From Streptomyces melanogenes (GTDB lineage: Bacteria > Actinomycetota > Actinomycetes > Streptomycetales > Streptomycetaceae), in contig NZ_BMTS01000006.1 in the NCBI RefSeq assembly GCF_014649795.1, positions 372,001 through 436,000 on the forward strand: a stretch of 64,000 nt of DNA, given 5' to 3'. A program made the position numbers and the translations under genes. Shown here in pieces: positions 6,735 through 14,435 of this stretch (positions within the stretch are counted from its first letter, which is position 1; each line of letters opens with the position of its first letter). Below the pieces are notes generated by a model. The model did not search any database and was not told where the DNA came from. It saw only the letters and a program-made list of their open reading frames with translations.

Positions 6735-8222
6735 ATGACCCAGGGCGCAATTGTTGTCGGGGCCGGTCCGGTCGGACTGATGCTCGCCGGCGAACTCCGC
6801 CTTGCCGGTGTGGAGGTCGCCCTCTACGACAAGCTGCCGGCTCCCAGCGGAGAGTCGCGCGGTCTCGGATTCACCGGCCGTACCGCCGAAGTCCTCGACC
6901 AGCGCGGTCTGTTGAGCAGGCTCGGTGAGTTCCGCTGGGGCAAGCAGGGCCACTTCGGCGGCGTCCGCATCAACTTCGACGAGCTCGACGAGAGCCACTA
7001 CGGCATCATGGGCCTGGCCCAGTCCCGTACCGAGGACACCCTCGGCAAGTGGGTCGAGGAGCTCGGCGTCACCGTGCGCCGCGGTTACGAGGTCACCGGC
7101 TACCGGGAGACCGAGGACGGCGTCGTCGTCGAGTACGAGGGCCCCGACGGCCCCGGCGAGGAGGCGGCCCAGTACCTGGTCGGCACCGACGGCGGCCGTT
7201 CCACCATCCGTCGCCTGGCCGGCATCGACTTCCCGGGCGAGCCCGCCACCCGCGGCATGTACCTGGCCGACGTGGTCGGCGCCGGGCTGCGGATGCGCCC
7301 CATCGGCGAGCGCATCGAGGGCGGCGGCATGGTCCTCTCGGTGACCCTGGAGCCGGGCATCGACCGCATCGTCATCCACGAGCCGGGCGTGCGCCCGCAC
7401 CACGGCGAGGGCGAGCTGAAGTTCTCCGAGCTCGCGGACGCCTGGGAGCGCATGACCGGCGAGGACATCCACGGCGCCAGCGCCCGCTGGATGTGCGCGC
7501 TGACCAACTACACCGGCCAGGCCACGGACTATCGCAAGGGCCGCGTCTTCCTCGCCGGCGACTCCGCCCACGACCACGCCCCGCTCGGCGCGCAGGGCGT
7601 CAGCGTCGGCATCCAGGACGCCGTCAACCTCGGCTGGAAGCTGGCCGCCGCCATCAAGGGCCAGGCGCCCGACGGGCTGCTCGACACCTACCACTCCGAA
7701 CGGCACCCCATCGGCCAGCAGTTGCTGCGCAACACGCTCGCCCAGTCGCTGATCTACCTCAGCGGCGAGGAGATGGAGCCGCTGCGCGCGGTGCTGCGCG
7801 AGCTGGTGCAGATCCCGGACGCCGCCCGCCACCTCGCCGGCCTGGTCAGCGGTCTGGACGTACGGTACGACGTCGACACCGACGGCAGCGGCCACCCGCT
7901 GCTCGGGCTGCGCCTGGCCCCGGGCCGCGAGGTCGAGCTCGCCGACGGCGGCCGCAAGCGGGTCGCCGAGCTGCTGCACGCCGGGCACGGCGTCCTGATC
8001 ACCACCGGCGACTCGCGCGAGGCCGCCGAGCTCGCCGAGGGCTGGACCGACCGCGTCGACGTGGTCACCGGCAGCTGGGTCCCCTCGGACACCGCCGCCG
8101 GCCAGGACCCCGAGGCCGTTCTGGTGCGCCCCGACGGACACGTCGTGTGGGCCGCGCCCGACGGCGGCAAGCTCCGCGACGCGCTTGAGCGGTGGTTCGG
8201 CGCGGCTCAAGTGGCCGCTTAG
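6735..8222 (+). CDS. FAD-dependent aromatic hydroxylase (class A monooxygenase), copy 1
   Basis: A 495-residue class A flavoprotein monooxygenase like the hydroxylases that tailor aromatic polyketides (PgaE/RdmE/TcmG type). The FAD-binding GAGPVG is at residues 9-14. A DG motif (GTDGGRSTIRR) is near 155-165 and a GD motif (RVFLAGDSAHDH) near 275-286. A C-terminal thioredoxin-like domain ends in VLVRPDGHVVWA. It would use NAD(P)H and O2 to hydroxylate a phenol or quinone. The segment after GD reads APLGAQGVS, slightly unlike the usual P-x-G-G-x-G. ATG 6735 has AGGAG seven bases upstream; the ATG at 6705 lacks a site. It is strongly similar along its whole length to the gene at 10328, and both share an almost identical leader, pointing to duplication. 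Confidence 0.92.
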   Translation: MTQGAIVVGAGPVGLMLAGELRLAGVEVALYDKLPAPSGESRGLGFTGRTAEVLDQRGLLSRLGEFRWGKQGHFGGVRINFDELDESHYGIMGLAQSRTEDTLGKWVEELGVTVRRGYEVTGYRETEDGVVVEYEGPDGPGEEAAQYLVGTDGGRSTIRRLAGIDFPGEPATRGMYLADVVGAGLRMRPIGERIEGGGMVLSVTLEPGIDRIVIHEPGVRPHHGEGELKFSELADAWERMTGEDIHGASARWMCALTNYTGQATDYRKGRVFLAGDSAHDHAPLGAQGVSVGIQDAVNLGWKLAAAIKGQAPDGLLDTYHSERHPIGQQLLRNTLAQSLIYLSGEEMEPLRAVLRELVQIPDAARHLAGLVSGLDVRYDVDTDGSGHPLLGLRLAPGREVELADGGRKRVAELLHAGHGVLITTGDSREAAELAEGWTDRVDVVTGSWVPSDTAAGQDPEAVLVRPDGHVVWAAPDGGKLRDALERWFGAAQVAA

Positions 8223-8256
8223 AAGCTGACTCCGCAACCAGCCGCCACCCTGCCCA

Positions 8257-8290
8257 GGGCCTGTCCGGCTCCTACCCGCCGGACAGGCCC
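8257..8290 (+). terminator. hairpin after hydroxylase copy 1
   Basis: A perfect 13-bp stem (GGGCCTGTCCGGC at 8257-8269 with 8278-8290) and an 8-base loop, 35 bases after the hydroxylase stop. Confidence 0.78.
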
Positions 8291-8332
8291 CGGCCGTACC
8301 CCCGCACAGCCACATCCGAAAGGGAATCCACC

Positions 8333-9169
8333 ATGACCGTCCTCGTCACCGGCAGCAGCGGCAAAGTCGGTTCGCACCTCGTGCGGCTCCTGCGCGCCAG
8401 GGGCGTCGCCGTCCGCGCCGGCTCGCGCAGCCCGGAGAAGCTGACGCTGCCCGAGGGCGTCGAGTCCGTGAAGCTGGCGCTCGACGAGCCCGCCGACTTC
8501 CCGGCCGCGCTCGCCGGGGTGACCTCGGTCTTCCTGTACTGCGAGGCCTCCGCCATCGGCGAGTTCGTCCAGCGGGCCGAGGAGGCCGGTGTCGAGCACG
8601 TCGTCGTCATGTCCGCCGACGCGGTACTGCGCCCCGACGCCGCAGTGAACCCGATCGCCGCCCCCCACCTAGCCGTCGAGCAGGCGCTCGCCGCCTCCTC
8701 GATCACCTCGACCCCGCTGAACTGCGGCGCCCTCGCCAGCAACGCCATGCCGTGGGCCTGGCAGCTCAAGGCGCGCGGCACGGTCGGCCTGCCGTACCCG
8801 AACAGCTACGCCGACCCGGTCAACGAGCGCGACGTCGCCGAGGCCGCCCTCGCGGTGCTCACCGACCCGTCCCTGCGCGGCCGTTCGTACCACCTCACCG
8901 GCCCCGAGGCGCTCACCTTCACCCAGCACATCGCGGCCATCGAGGCCGCCGCGGGCCGGTCCATCCCGGTCACCGAGGTGCCCCCGGCCGTGTGGCGGGC
9001 GAACAAGCCCGACTTCATGCCGGGCGACATCGCGGACGCGCTGCTCGCCCTCTGGGCGGCCAGCTCCGCCCCGGTCCCGCTCACCGGCGACGTCGAGAAG
9101 CTGACCGGCCACCCCGCCCGGCCGTTCACCGAGTGGGCCCAGGAGTATGCGGGTCCGTTCCGCGGCTGA
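8333..9169 (+). CDS. NAD(P)-binding NmrA-like / atypical SDR epimerase family protein
   Basis: A 278-residue Rossmann protein starting directly with the nucleotide-binding TGSSGKVG (residues 6-13). No YxxxK catalytic pair is obvious, as in NmrA/TMR-type atypical SDRs, which act as NAD(P)H-dependent quinone reductases or redox sensors. The C-terminal half has the NERDVAEAALAVLTD and YHLTGPEALTF segments typical of that group. ATG 8333 has AAAGGGA seven bases upstream and is chosen over the longer frame from 8192, which runs through the preceding hairpin. Epimerase/NmrA-type proteins are the third class of ECF41 neighbours besides CMD proteins and oxidoreductases, but no ECF41 promoter was found directly upstream here. 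Confidence 0.85.
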   Translation: MTVLVTGSSGKVGSHLVRLLRARGVAVRAGSRSPEKLTLPEGVESVKLALDEPADFPAALAGVTSVFLYCEASAIGEFVQRAEEAGVEHVVVMSADAVLRPDAAVNPIAAPHLAVEQALAASSITSTPLNCGALASNAMPWAWQLKARGTVGLPYPNSYADPVNERDVAEAALAVLTDPSLRGRSYHLTGPEALTFTQHIAAIEAAAGRSIPVTEVPPAVWRANKPDFMPGDIADALLALWAASSAPVPLTGDVEKLTGHPARPFTEWAQEYAGPFRG

Positions 9170-9267
9170 CAGCCCCCTGCGCCTGGCGGCCGACCCGAAA
9201 TCCGCCATCCCCCACAGGCACTGGCATTCCCCCCATGTAGGCACACGTATGACAGGTAGGACGAAGC

Positions 9268-10254
9268 ATGTCGCTGGACCGTAGAAAGATGATCGGCCTG
9301 GGCGCCGGGTCCGCCGCCCTCGCGATGGCCGGCGGTGTCGCCACGGCCGAGCCCGCCGCCGCCACCGCGCGGCGCCGCGTCCCGAGCGACGCCGCGCTGG
9401 CCAGGTCCATCTCCGGCGGTTTCCACAGCCGCTACGCGCACGTCAACGGCGTACGGCTGCACTACGTCACCGGGGGTTCCGGTGCACCGGTGGTCCTGCT
9501 CGCGGGCTGGCCGCAGACCTGGTGGGCCTGGCGGCACGTCATGCCGGAGCTGGCCCGCAGCCACCGCGTCATCGCGGTCGACATCCGCGGCATGGGCGGC
9601 TCCGACAAGCCGCAGGGCGGCTACGACAAGAAGAACATGGCCCGCGACGTCCACGAGCTGGTGCGCTCGCTCGGCCACAGCCGGGTCGACGTCGTCGGCC
9701 ACGACATGGGCGCGATGGTGGCGTTCAGCTTCGCCGCCAACCACCCGGCGGCCATCCGCAGGCTCACCCTCGTCGACACCCTGCACGTCGACGAGACCCA
9801 GTACGACATCCCGCTGCTGCCCCGGCCCGGCAAGGGCTTCAACCTCTGGTGGTGGGCGTTCAACCAGGTGCAGGGCCTGCCCGCGCAGCTGGCGGCCGGC
9901 CGGATGCGGCACATCGTCGACTGGCTCTTCGCCAACTCCCTGCCCGACCAGGGCCTCGTCCCCGACTTCGACCGCGCGGTGTACGCGCACGCGTACGACT
10001 CGCCGGACGCCGTCCGGGCGGGCACCGCCTGGTACCAGGCCGCCCACCAGGACATCGCGGACCTGAAGACCTACGGCAAGGTGACCGCGCCCGTGCTCGG
10101 CGTCGCCTCACAGCTCACGTACGACCAGTTCCGGCAGGTGCTGCCGACGCTGGCGACGGACGTCCGCGTGGTGTGCGCGGACAAGTCGATCCACTACATC
10201 CCCGAGGAGCAGCCCGAGCTGCTCAGCCGTGAACTGCTGAAGTTCCTCGCCTGA
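9268..10254 (+). CDS. Tat-exported alpha/beta hydrolase, epoxide-hydrolase-like
   Basis: A 328-residue alpha/beta hydrolase. The N-terminus (DRRKMIGLGAGSAALAMAGG, then an Ala-rich stretch) looks like a twin-arginine signal peptide ending near residue 34, so the mature enzyme is probably folded before export. The fold has an AGWPQTWW oxyanion loop (residues 79-86), a nucleophile elbow GHDMGA with Asp146, and a C-terminal SIHYIPEEQPE with His309. An Asp nucleophile indicates an epoxide hydrolase or haloacid/haloalkane-type enzyme rather than a serine esterase. ATG 9268 has TAGGA eleven bases upstream. It lies between two hydroxylases, so opening of an epoxide on an exported or exogenous aromatic is a reasonable guess; no substrate can be named. 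Confidence 0.88.
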   Translation: MSLDRRKMIGLGAGSAALAMAGGVATAEPAAATARRRVPSDAALARSISGGFHSRYAHVNGVRLHYVTGGSGAPVVLLAGWPQTWWAWRHVMPELARSHRVIAVDIRGMGGSDKPQGGYDKKNMARDVHELVRSLGHSRVDVVGHDMGAMVAFSFAANHPAAIRRLTLVDTLHVDETQYDIPLLPRPGKGFNLWWWAFNQVQGLPAQLAAGRMRHIVDWLFANSLPDQGLVPDFDRAVYAHAYDSPDAVRAGTAWYQAAHQDIADLKTYGKVTAPVLGVASQLTYDQFRQVLPTLATDVRVVCADKSIHYIPEEQPELLSRELLKFLA

Positions 10255-10327
10255 CCGGACCCACCCGGGCAGCCGGTCAACGGCACTCGTCCCAAGGCCT
10301 GTTCAACATCTGCACGAGGAGTGTGAC

Positions 10328-11794
10328 ATGACTCAGGGCGCAATCATCGTCGGAGCCGGACCGGTCGGGTTGATGCTCGCCGGTGAGCTCAAGCTCGGCG
10401 GCGCGGACGTCGCCGTCTACGACCGGCTGCCCGCGCCGAGCGGCGAGTCCCGCGGCGTCGGCTTCACCCGCCGCGCCGCCGAGGTCTTCGACCAGCGCGG
10501 ACTGCTCGCCAGGTTCGGCGACGTCGAATGGGCCCAGGGCCACTTCGGCGGGGTGCGCATCGACTTCTCCAAGCTGGACGACAACCACTTCAGTGTGCGG
10601 GGCGTGCCCCAGTTCCGTACCGAGGAGATCCTGGAGGGCTGGCTCGCCGAGCTCGGCGTGAAGGTCCACCGCAACCACGAGGTGACCGGCTTCCGCGAGA
10701 CCGAGGACGGCGTGGTCGTCTCCTTCGAGGGCCCCGACGGTCCCGGCGAGGCCGAGGCCCAGTACGTGGTCGGCTGTGACGGGGCCCGCTCGGTCGTCCG
10801 CAAGACCGCCGGGATCGACTTCCCCGGCTGGGACGCCACCCGCGGTATGTACATGGCCGACCTGGTCGGCGCCGGGGTGCGCCAGCGGCCCATCGGGGAG
10901 CAGGTGCCCGGCGGCATGGTGATGGCGTTCAACCTGGAGAACGGCGTCGACCGGATCGTCATCCACGACGAGAAGCTGCGTCCCCACGAGGACAAGAGCC
11001 AGCTCACCTTCGAGGTCGTCGCGGACGCCTGGGAGCGGATGACGGGGGAGTCCCTGCACGGCGCCGAGGTGCGCTGGATCAGTGCCTTCACCGACACCAC
11101 CCGCCAGGCGTCCGAGTACCGCAAGGGCCGCGTCTTCCTCGTCGGGGACGCCACCCACATCCACATGCCGGCCGGTGCGCAGGGCATGAGCGTGGGTGTC
11201 CAGGACGCGGTGAACCTGGGCTGGAAGCTGGCCGCGGCCATCAACGGCTGGGCGCCCGAGGGCCTGCTCGACACCTTCCAGTCCGAGCGGCACCCGGTCG
11301 GCGAGCAGCTGATGCGCAACACCCGCGCCCAGACCCGCCTCTACCTCACCGGCGACGAGATGGAGCCGCTGCGCGCGGTGATGCGCGAGCTGGTCGAGTC
11401 CCCGGACGTGGCCCGTCATCTGGCCGGACAGGTCAGCGGTCTGGACGTGCGCTACGACGTGGGCGCGACCGGCCACCCCCTGCTCGGGCTGCGCCTGTCG
11501 CCCGACCGCGAGCTGAACCTCGCCGACGGCACCCCCACCCGCATCGCGGAGCTGCTCCACAGCGCGCGCGGCGTCCTGATCACCACCGGCGACTCGCGCG
11601 AGGCGGCCGAGCTCGCCGAGGGCTGGGCGGACCGTGTCGACGTGGTCACCGGCACCTGGATCCCGGCCGACAACGTCACCGGCGACGACCCCGAAGCCGT
11701 ACTGCTGCGCCCCGACGGCCACGTCGCCTGGGCCTCGCCCGACGGCGGCAAGCTGCGCGACGCGCTGGAGCGCTGGTTCGGCACGGAGGGCTAG
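10328..11794 (+). CDS. FAD-dependent aromatic hydroxylase (class A monooxygenase), copy 2
   Basis: A 488-residue paralogue of the protein at 6735 with the same domains. FAD-binding GAGPVG is at residues 9-14, then GCDGARSVVRK, a GD motif RVFLVGDATHIHMPAGAQGM, and a C-terminal thioredoxin-like domain with VLLRPDGHVAWA. The GD segment follows the family pattern more closely than in copy 1, which has DHAPLGAQG. ATG 10328 is preceded by the same CTGCACGAGGAGTG leader as copy 1, placing AGGAG seven to eight bases upstream. The genes between the copies (NmrA-like, hydrolase) are on the same strand, so the block 6735-11794 reads as a hydroxylation module. Successive hydroxylations of one scaffold by paralogous enzymes are known in angucycline-type pathways, but no scaffold synthase is present here. 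Confidence 0.92.
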   Translation: MTQGAIIVGAGPVGLMLAGELKLGGADVAVYDRLPAPSGESRGVGFTRRAAEVFDQRGLLARFGDVEWAQGHFGGVRIDFSKLDDNHFSVRGVPQFRTEEILEGWLAELGVKVHRNHEVTGFRETEDGVVVSFEGPDGPGEAEAQYVVGCDGARSVVRKTAGIDFPGWDATRGMYMADLVGAGVRQRPIGEQVPGGMVMAFNLENGVDRIVIHDEKLRPHEDKSQLTFEVVADAWERMTGESLHGAEVRWISAFTDTTRQASEYRKGRVFLVGDATHIHMPAGAQGMSVGVQDAVNLGWKLAAAINGWAPEGLLDTFQSERHPVGEQLMRNTRAQTRLYLTGDEMEPLRAVMRELVESPDVARHLAGQVSGLDVRYDVGATGHPLLGLRLSPDRELNLADGTPTRIAELLHSARGVLITTGDSREAAELAEGWADRVDVVTGTWIPADNVTGDDPEAVLLRPDGHVAWASPDGGKLRDALERWFGTEG

Positions 11795-11829
11795 CCGGAG
11801 GTCCGGCCGCACGTCACGACGGCCGGACA

Positions 11830-11868
11830 GACGAAGGCGCCCCCTGCCGGCGGGGGGCGTCTTTCGTC
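11830..11868 (+). terminator. hairpin between hydroxylase copy 2 and the convergent small gene
   Basis: An imperfect GC-rich stem (GACGAAGGCGCCCCC at 11830-11844 against GGGGGGCGTCTTTCGTC ending near 11868). It lies between the convergent stops at 11794 and 11877 and could serve both strands. Confidence 0.65.
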
Positions 11869-11876
11869 CGGTGCGC

Positions 11877-12011
11877 TCAGTCGATCCCCCGAATGATGTT
11901 CAGCTCGACGTCGTCCTCCTCCGCCCCGGCCAGCCGGAGCGGAGGAGCGACGGCGACGAGGTCACCCGGCCGAAGCTCGTGGTCCTCCCGGTCTTCCCTG
12001 TTCTCGTACAT
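11877..12011 (-). CDS. 44-residue acidic small protein, unrecognised
   Basis: A short gene on the minus strand. ATG is at 12011-12009 and TGA at 11877, with a strong AAGGGGGAG ribosome binding site four bases upstream. Codon use is typical of real Streptomyces genes, with nearly all third positions G or C. The peptide starts MYENREDRED and continues with a Leu-Val-Ala-Val-Ala-Pro-Pro stretch. It ends in acidic and hydrophobic residues (VELNIIRGID) and has no cysteine, signal peptide or membrane helix. I do not recognise a family. It lies just downstream of the two SARP genes on the same strand and convergent with hydroxylase copy 2. It could be a RiPP-like precursor, a small regulator or a chaperone, but no processing enzyme is nearby to favour the first. 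Confidence 0.6.
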   Translation of the reverse strand: MYENREDREDHELRPGDLVAVAPPLRLAGAEEDDVELNIIRGID

Positions 12012-12064
12012 CTGCTCCCCCTTCGCATGGATACGAGCACGGGCTGTTCGAGCATGGCCGTACG

Positions 12065-12087
12065 GCGGCGGCACGGCGAGCCGCCGC
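12065..12087 (-). terminator. hairpin downstream of the first SARP gene
   Basis: GCGGCGGC (12065-12072) pairs with GCCGCCGC (12080-12087) across a 7-base loop, 17 bases after the SARP stop at 12105 on the minus strand. It lies upstream of the small gene at 11877-12011, which may therefore have its own promoter or depend on read-through. Confidence 0.5.
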
Positions 12088-12104
12088 GTTGCACAGGGCT
12101 CGGA

Positions 12105-12926
12105 TCAGGCCGCGTACAGATCGAAGGTGGAGGTGCGGCGGGGGCCCGCCACGACGTCGAGCTGGGGGTCGACGGCGAGGATCGCCTGGTGCAGCCGCTG
12201 GAGCTGAGGCGAGGGCTCCACACCCAGCTCCTCGATGAGCCGGCCGCGCAGCTTGCGGTACAGATCGAGCGCGGTGGCCTGCCGTCCGGAGCGGTAGAGC
12301 GCCACCATGGCCTGCGAGTGCAGGCCCTCGTGCTGGGGGTGACGGGCGATCAGATCGGTGAGCTCGGCGGTCAGTTCGGCATGGCGGCCGAGGCGTAAGT
12401 CGGCGTCGATGCGGCGCTCCCTGACCACCAGACGGCTCTCCTCCAGGCGCATCACCTCGATGTCGAGGATCGGCCCGACCCGCACGTCGACCAGCGCGGG
12501 CCCCTCCCACAGGTCGAGCGCCCGCCGGAAGCACTCCGCCGCCCGCTCGTTGTGCCCCTCGTCGAACGCCAACTGACCCTCCGCCGCCAGCTGTTCGTAC
12601 GCGTGGACGTCGACCGCCTCGGACGGGATCTGGAGCAGATAGCCGCCGTAGCGGGTGGCCAGAACATCCTTGGCCGAAAGTTGTGCGTCAGGGCCCATGG
12701 CACCGGCGAGCCGGCGCCGCAGTTGGAGGATGTACGTCTGCAGGGTGGTCAGCGCGCTCTGCGGCAGATCGGTGCCCCAGATCTCCTCCATCAGCGTGGG
12801 TACGGGGATGACGCGCCCCGGGTACAGGGCGAGCAGCGCGAGGATCTGACGGGGCTTGCCCGCCGTGGGGACGACGGAGACTCTGTTCACTTCGGCACTC
12901 AAAGGGCCCAGGACCTGAATTTTCAC
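12105..12926 (-). CDS. SARP-family transcriptional activator (OmpR-type wHTH + BTAD), copy 1
   Basis: A 273-residue Streptomyces antibiotic regulatory protein without extra domains. Residues 1-95 form the OmpR-like winged helix, which opens VKIQVLGPLSAEVN and includes TAGKPRQILALLALYPGRVIP and a TLQTYILQLRRRL recognition segment. Residues about 100-245 form the BTAD domain with repeated TPR-like helices (EGLHSQAMVALYRSGRQATALDLYRKLRGRL). Such small SARPs activate secondary-metabolite promoters by binding 11-bp direct repeats. GTG 12926 follows GAGGAAG closely and begins at the conserved family start; the longer frame to 13160 overlaps the upstream SARP gene. It is 91 bp downstream of the second SARP on the same strand, probably co-transcribed. 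Confidence 0.92.
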   Translation of the reverse strand: MKIQVLGPLSAEVNRVSVVPTAGKPRQILALLALYPGRVIPVPTLMEEIWGTDLPQSALTTLQTYILQLRRRLAGAMGPDAQLSAKDVLATRYGGYLLQIPSEAVDVHAYEQLAAEGQLAFDEGHNERAAECFRRALDLWEGPALVDVRVGPILDIEVMRLEESRLVVRERRIDADLRLGRHAELTAELTDLIARHPQHEGLHSQAMVALYRSGRQATALDLYRKLRGRLIEELGVEPSPQLQRLHQAILAVDPQLDVVAGPRRTSTFDLYAA

Positions 12927-13017
12927 GGCTTCCTCTCGGATAAAAGGCGGGGGTGCGCCGGGACATCGTTGTCTCCCCCCCGGGGCCAGGCCGCCGGGGA
13001 GTGGTCGTGCGTACGGG

Positions 13018-13863
13018 TCAGCTCGCGCGGGCGACGAGCCGCTCGGTGACGGGGGCGCCGTCGGGCACCGGCGAGCCGGGCCGGGCCGCGAGGATGGCCA
13101 TCTGGAGCCTGCCGAGCGCGGCCGAGGGCTCCAGACCGGCCTGGGCGACGAGGGTCGCACGCAGCCGCTGGTAGGCGTCGAGGGCCTCGCTGCGCCGCCC
13201 GGAGCGGTGCAGCGCCAGCATGAACTGGCCGTGCAGCGCCTCGTGCATGGGGTGGCGGCTGACCAGCACGGTCAGCTCGGAGAGCAGCTCGCGGTGGCGG
13301 CCGAGGAGGAGATCGGCCTCGATGCGCCGGTCGAGCGCGGCGAGCCGGGCCTCCTCCAGCCGCTCGGCCTCGGTGCGCAGCCGGGTGCCCTGGTGGACGC
13401 CGGTGAGCGCGGACCCGGTCCACAGGGCCAGCGCCTCGCGCAGCAGCCGGGCGGCCCCGGTGTGGTCGCCGGCGTCCATGGCTCGGTGGCCGGCCGTGGC
13501 GCGGCGCTCGAACTCGCGGAAGTCCGCGGTCCCTTCGGCGTCCTCGCCGTCGCCCCCGGTCTCCAGGCGGTAGCCGCCGGGCAGGGTGACGAGGACGTCC
13601 TTGGCGGTGCGCCGCTCGCCGTCGTGGCGGGCCAGCGCCTCGCCGATGAGCTCGCGGAGCTGCATCACGTACGTCTGCACGGTGGTACGGGCACTGCGCG
13701 GCGGGGCGTCGTCCCACAGTTCCTCTGCCAGCGTCGCGAGCGGCACCACCTGATCGGAGTGCAGCGCGAGGAGTGCCAGCACCTGCCGCGGCTTCGGGGC
13801 AGTGGGCGCGATGGATAACCCGTTCTTCCGCACCGACAGTGCACCCAGCACTTCGATGTCCAT
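13018..13863 (-). CDS. SARP-family transcriptional activator, copy 2
   Basis: A 281-residue SARP with the same two-domain plan. The N-terminal winged helix (MDIEVLGALSVRKNGLSIAPTAPKPRQ) is followed by BTAD (HEALHGQFMLALHRSGRRSEALDAYQRLRATL). ATG 13863 is preferred, with GGGGAG five bases upstream; the longer frame to 13947 covers the promoter. It is the promoter-proximal gene of a two-SARP unit reading left. Divergent from it, across 572 bp, is the second CMD gene at 14436. Paired small SARPs usually act in one pathway, sometimes in a cascade, yet no biosynthetic core is visible in this window. Their targets may be the hydroxylase block or the acyltransferase promoter with phased repeats at 212-244. 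Confidence 0.92.
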   Translation of the reverse strand: MDIEVLGALSVRKNGLSIAPTAPKPRQVLALLALHSDQVVPLATLAEELWDDAPPRSARTTVQTYVMQLRELIGEALARHDGERRTAKDVLVTLPGGYRLETGGDGEDAEGTADFREFERRATAGHRAMDAGDHTGAARLLREALALWTGSALTGVHQGTRLRTEAERLEEARLAALDRRIEADLLLGRHRELLSELTVLVSRHPMHEALHGQFMLALHRSGRRSEALDAYQRLRATLVAQAGLEPSAALGRLQMAILAARPGSPVPDGAPVTERLVARAS

Positions 13864-14004
13864 GTTTCTCCCCAGAGTCGGGAAATACGGGGGGTAAGGG
13901 TATTCGGGTCGGAAGTGTCCGCTCGGCTGGCAGGCCCTCGGCGGCAACCCGCTTTGATCATGTGCCCGAACCCACCCGCCGCGGCAAGACCGCCTGTGGC
14001 TGAT

Positions 14005-14054
14005 CTGACGTACCTGTCAAAGTCCTGACCGCGTTGTCAAAATCCTGTAGCAGT
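14005..14054. promoter_or_regulatory. two tandem 20-bp direct repeats upstream of the SARP pair
   Basis: CTGAC-N5-TGTCAAA-N-TC occurs at 14005-14024 and 14025-14044, with a partial third start (CTGTAG) at 14045. On the minus strand this gives two TTTGACA boxes 20 bp apart, about 140-180 bp upstream of the SARP start at 13863. It could hold -35 elements or an activator site. The rest of the 13864-14275 gap shows no gene, only moderately AT-rich promoter-like sequence. Confidence 0.5.
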
Positions 14055-14275
14055 CGCGAATTCTGCTCGGATTGAAGCCGCTCGACTCTGGGTAAAGAAC
14101 GGCCGGATGTGGCGGATTTTCGCGGCCCTGCGCCCTGCCCCCGCCCGGATCCTGCTCCCGCTTCGATCCCGCTCCCGTGGTGCTCCGGGATCCGGATCTT
14201 ACGTCTTCCTTAGGTAAGCGCCCAGTGCGCGGGTGCCCCGTACCGCCAGATGTGGCGTGGGTCACACCTGACTCC

Positions 14276-14316
14276 CGTCACATTCACGAGCCACGTTTCG
14301 TCATAGCTGTGACGGA
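14276..14316 (+). promoter_or_regulatory. ECF41-type promoter upstream of the second CMD gene
   Basis: CGTCACA (14276-14282), exactly 16 bases, then CGTC (14299-14302), followed by the shared extension CGTCA, N6, TGACGGA (14299-14316). It is 10 kb from the sigma gene but has the same arrangement as the promoters at 3100 and 4170. The expected transcript has a leader of about 125 nt. Confidence 0.8.
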
Positions 14317-14320
14317 GGAA

Positions 14321-14357
14321 GCCGACCGGTGTGGATGTTCTGGCAGGGCCGGTCGGC
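14321..14357 (+). promoter_or_regulatory. hairpin in the leader of the second CMD gene
   Basis: GCCGACCGG (14321-14329) pairs perfectly with CCGGTCGGC (14349-14357) across 19 bases, just downstream of the ECF41-type promoter. It could stabilise the mRNA or act in attenuation; no U-run follows directly. Confidence 0.45.
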
Positions 14358-14435
14358 GTCCGACGTCGCAGTTCCCGCGTTTTTCTGTGTGAAGTGTTCG
14401 GCGTTTTACGTGAGATCTTTTGAGGAGAGCAAATC

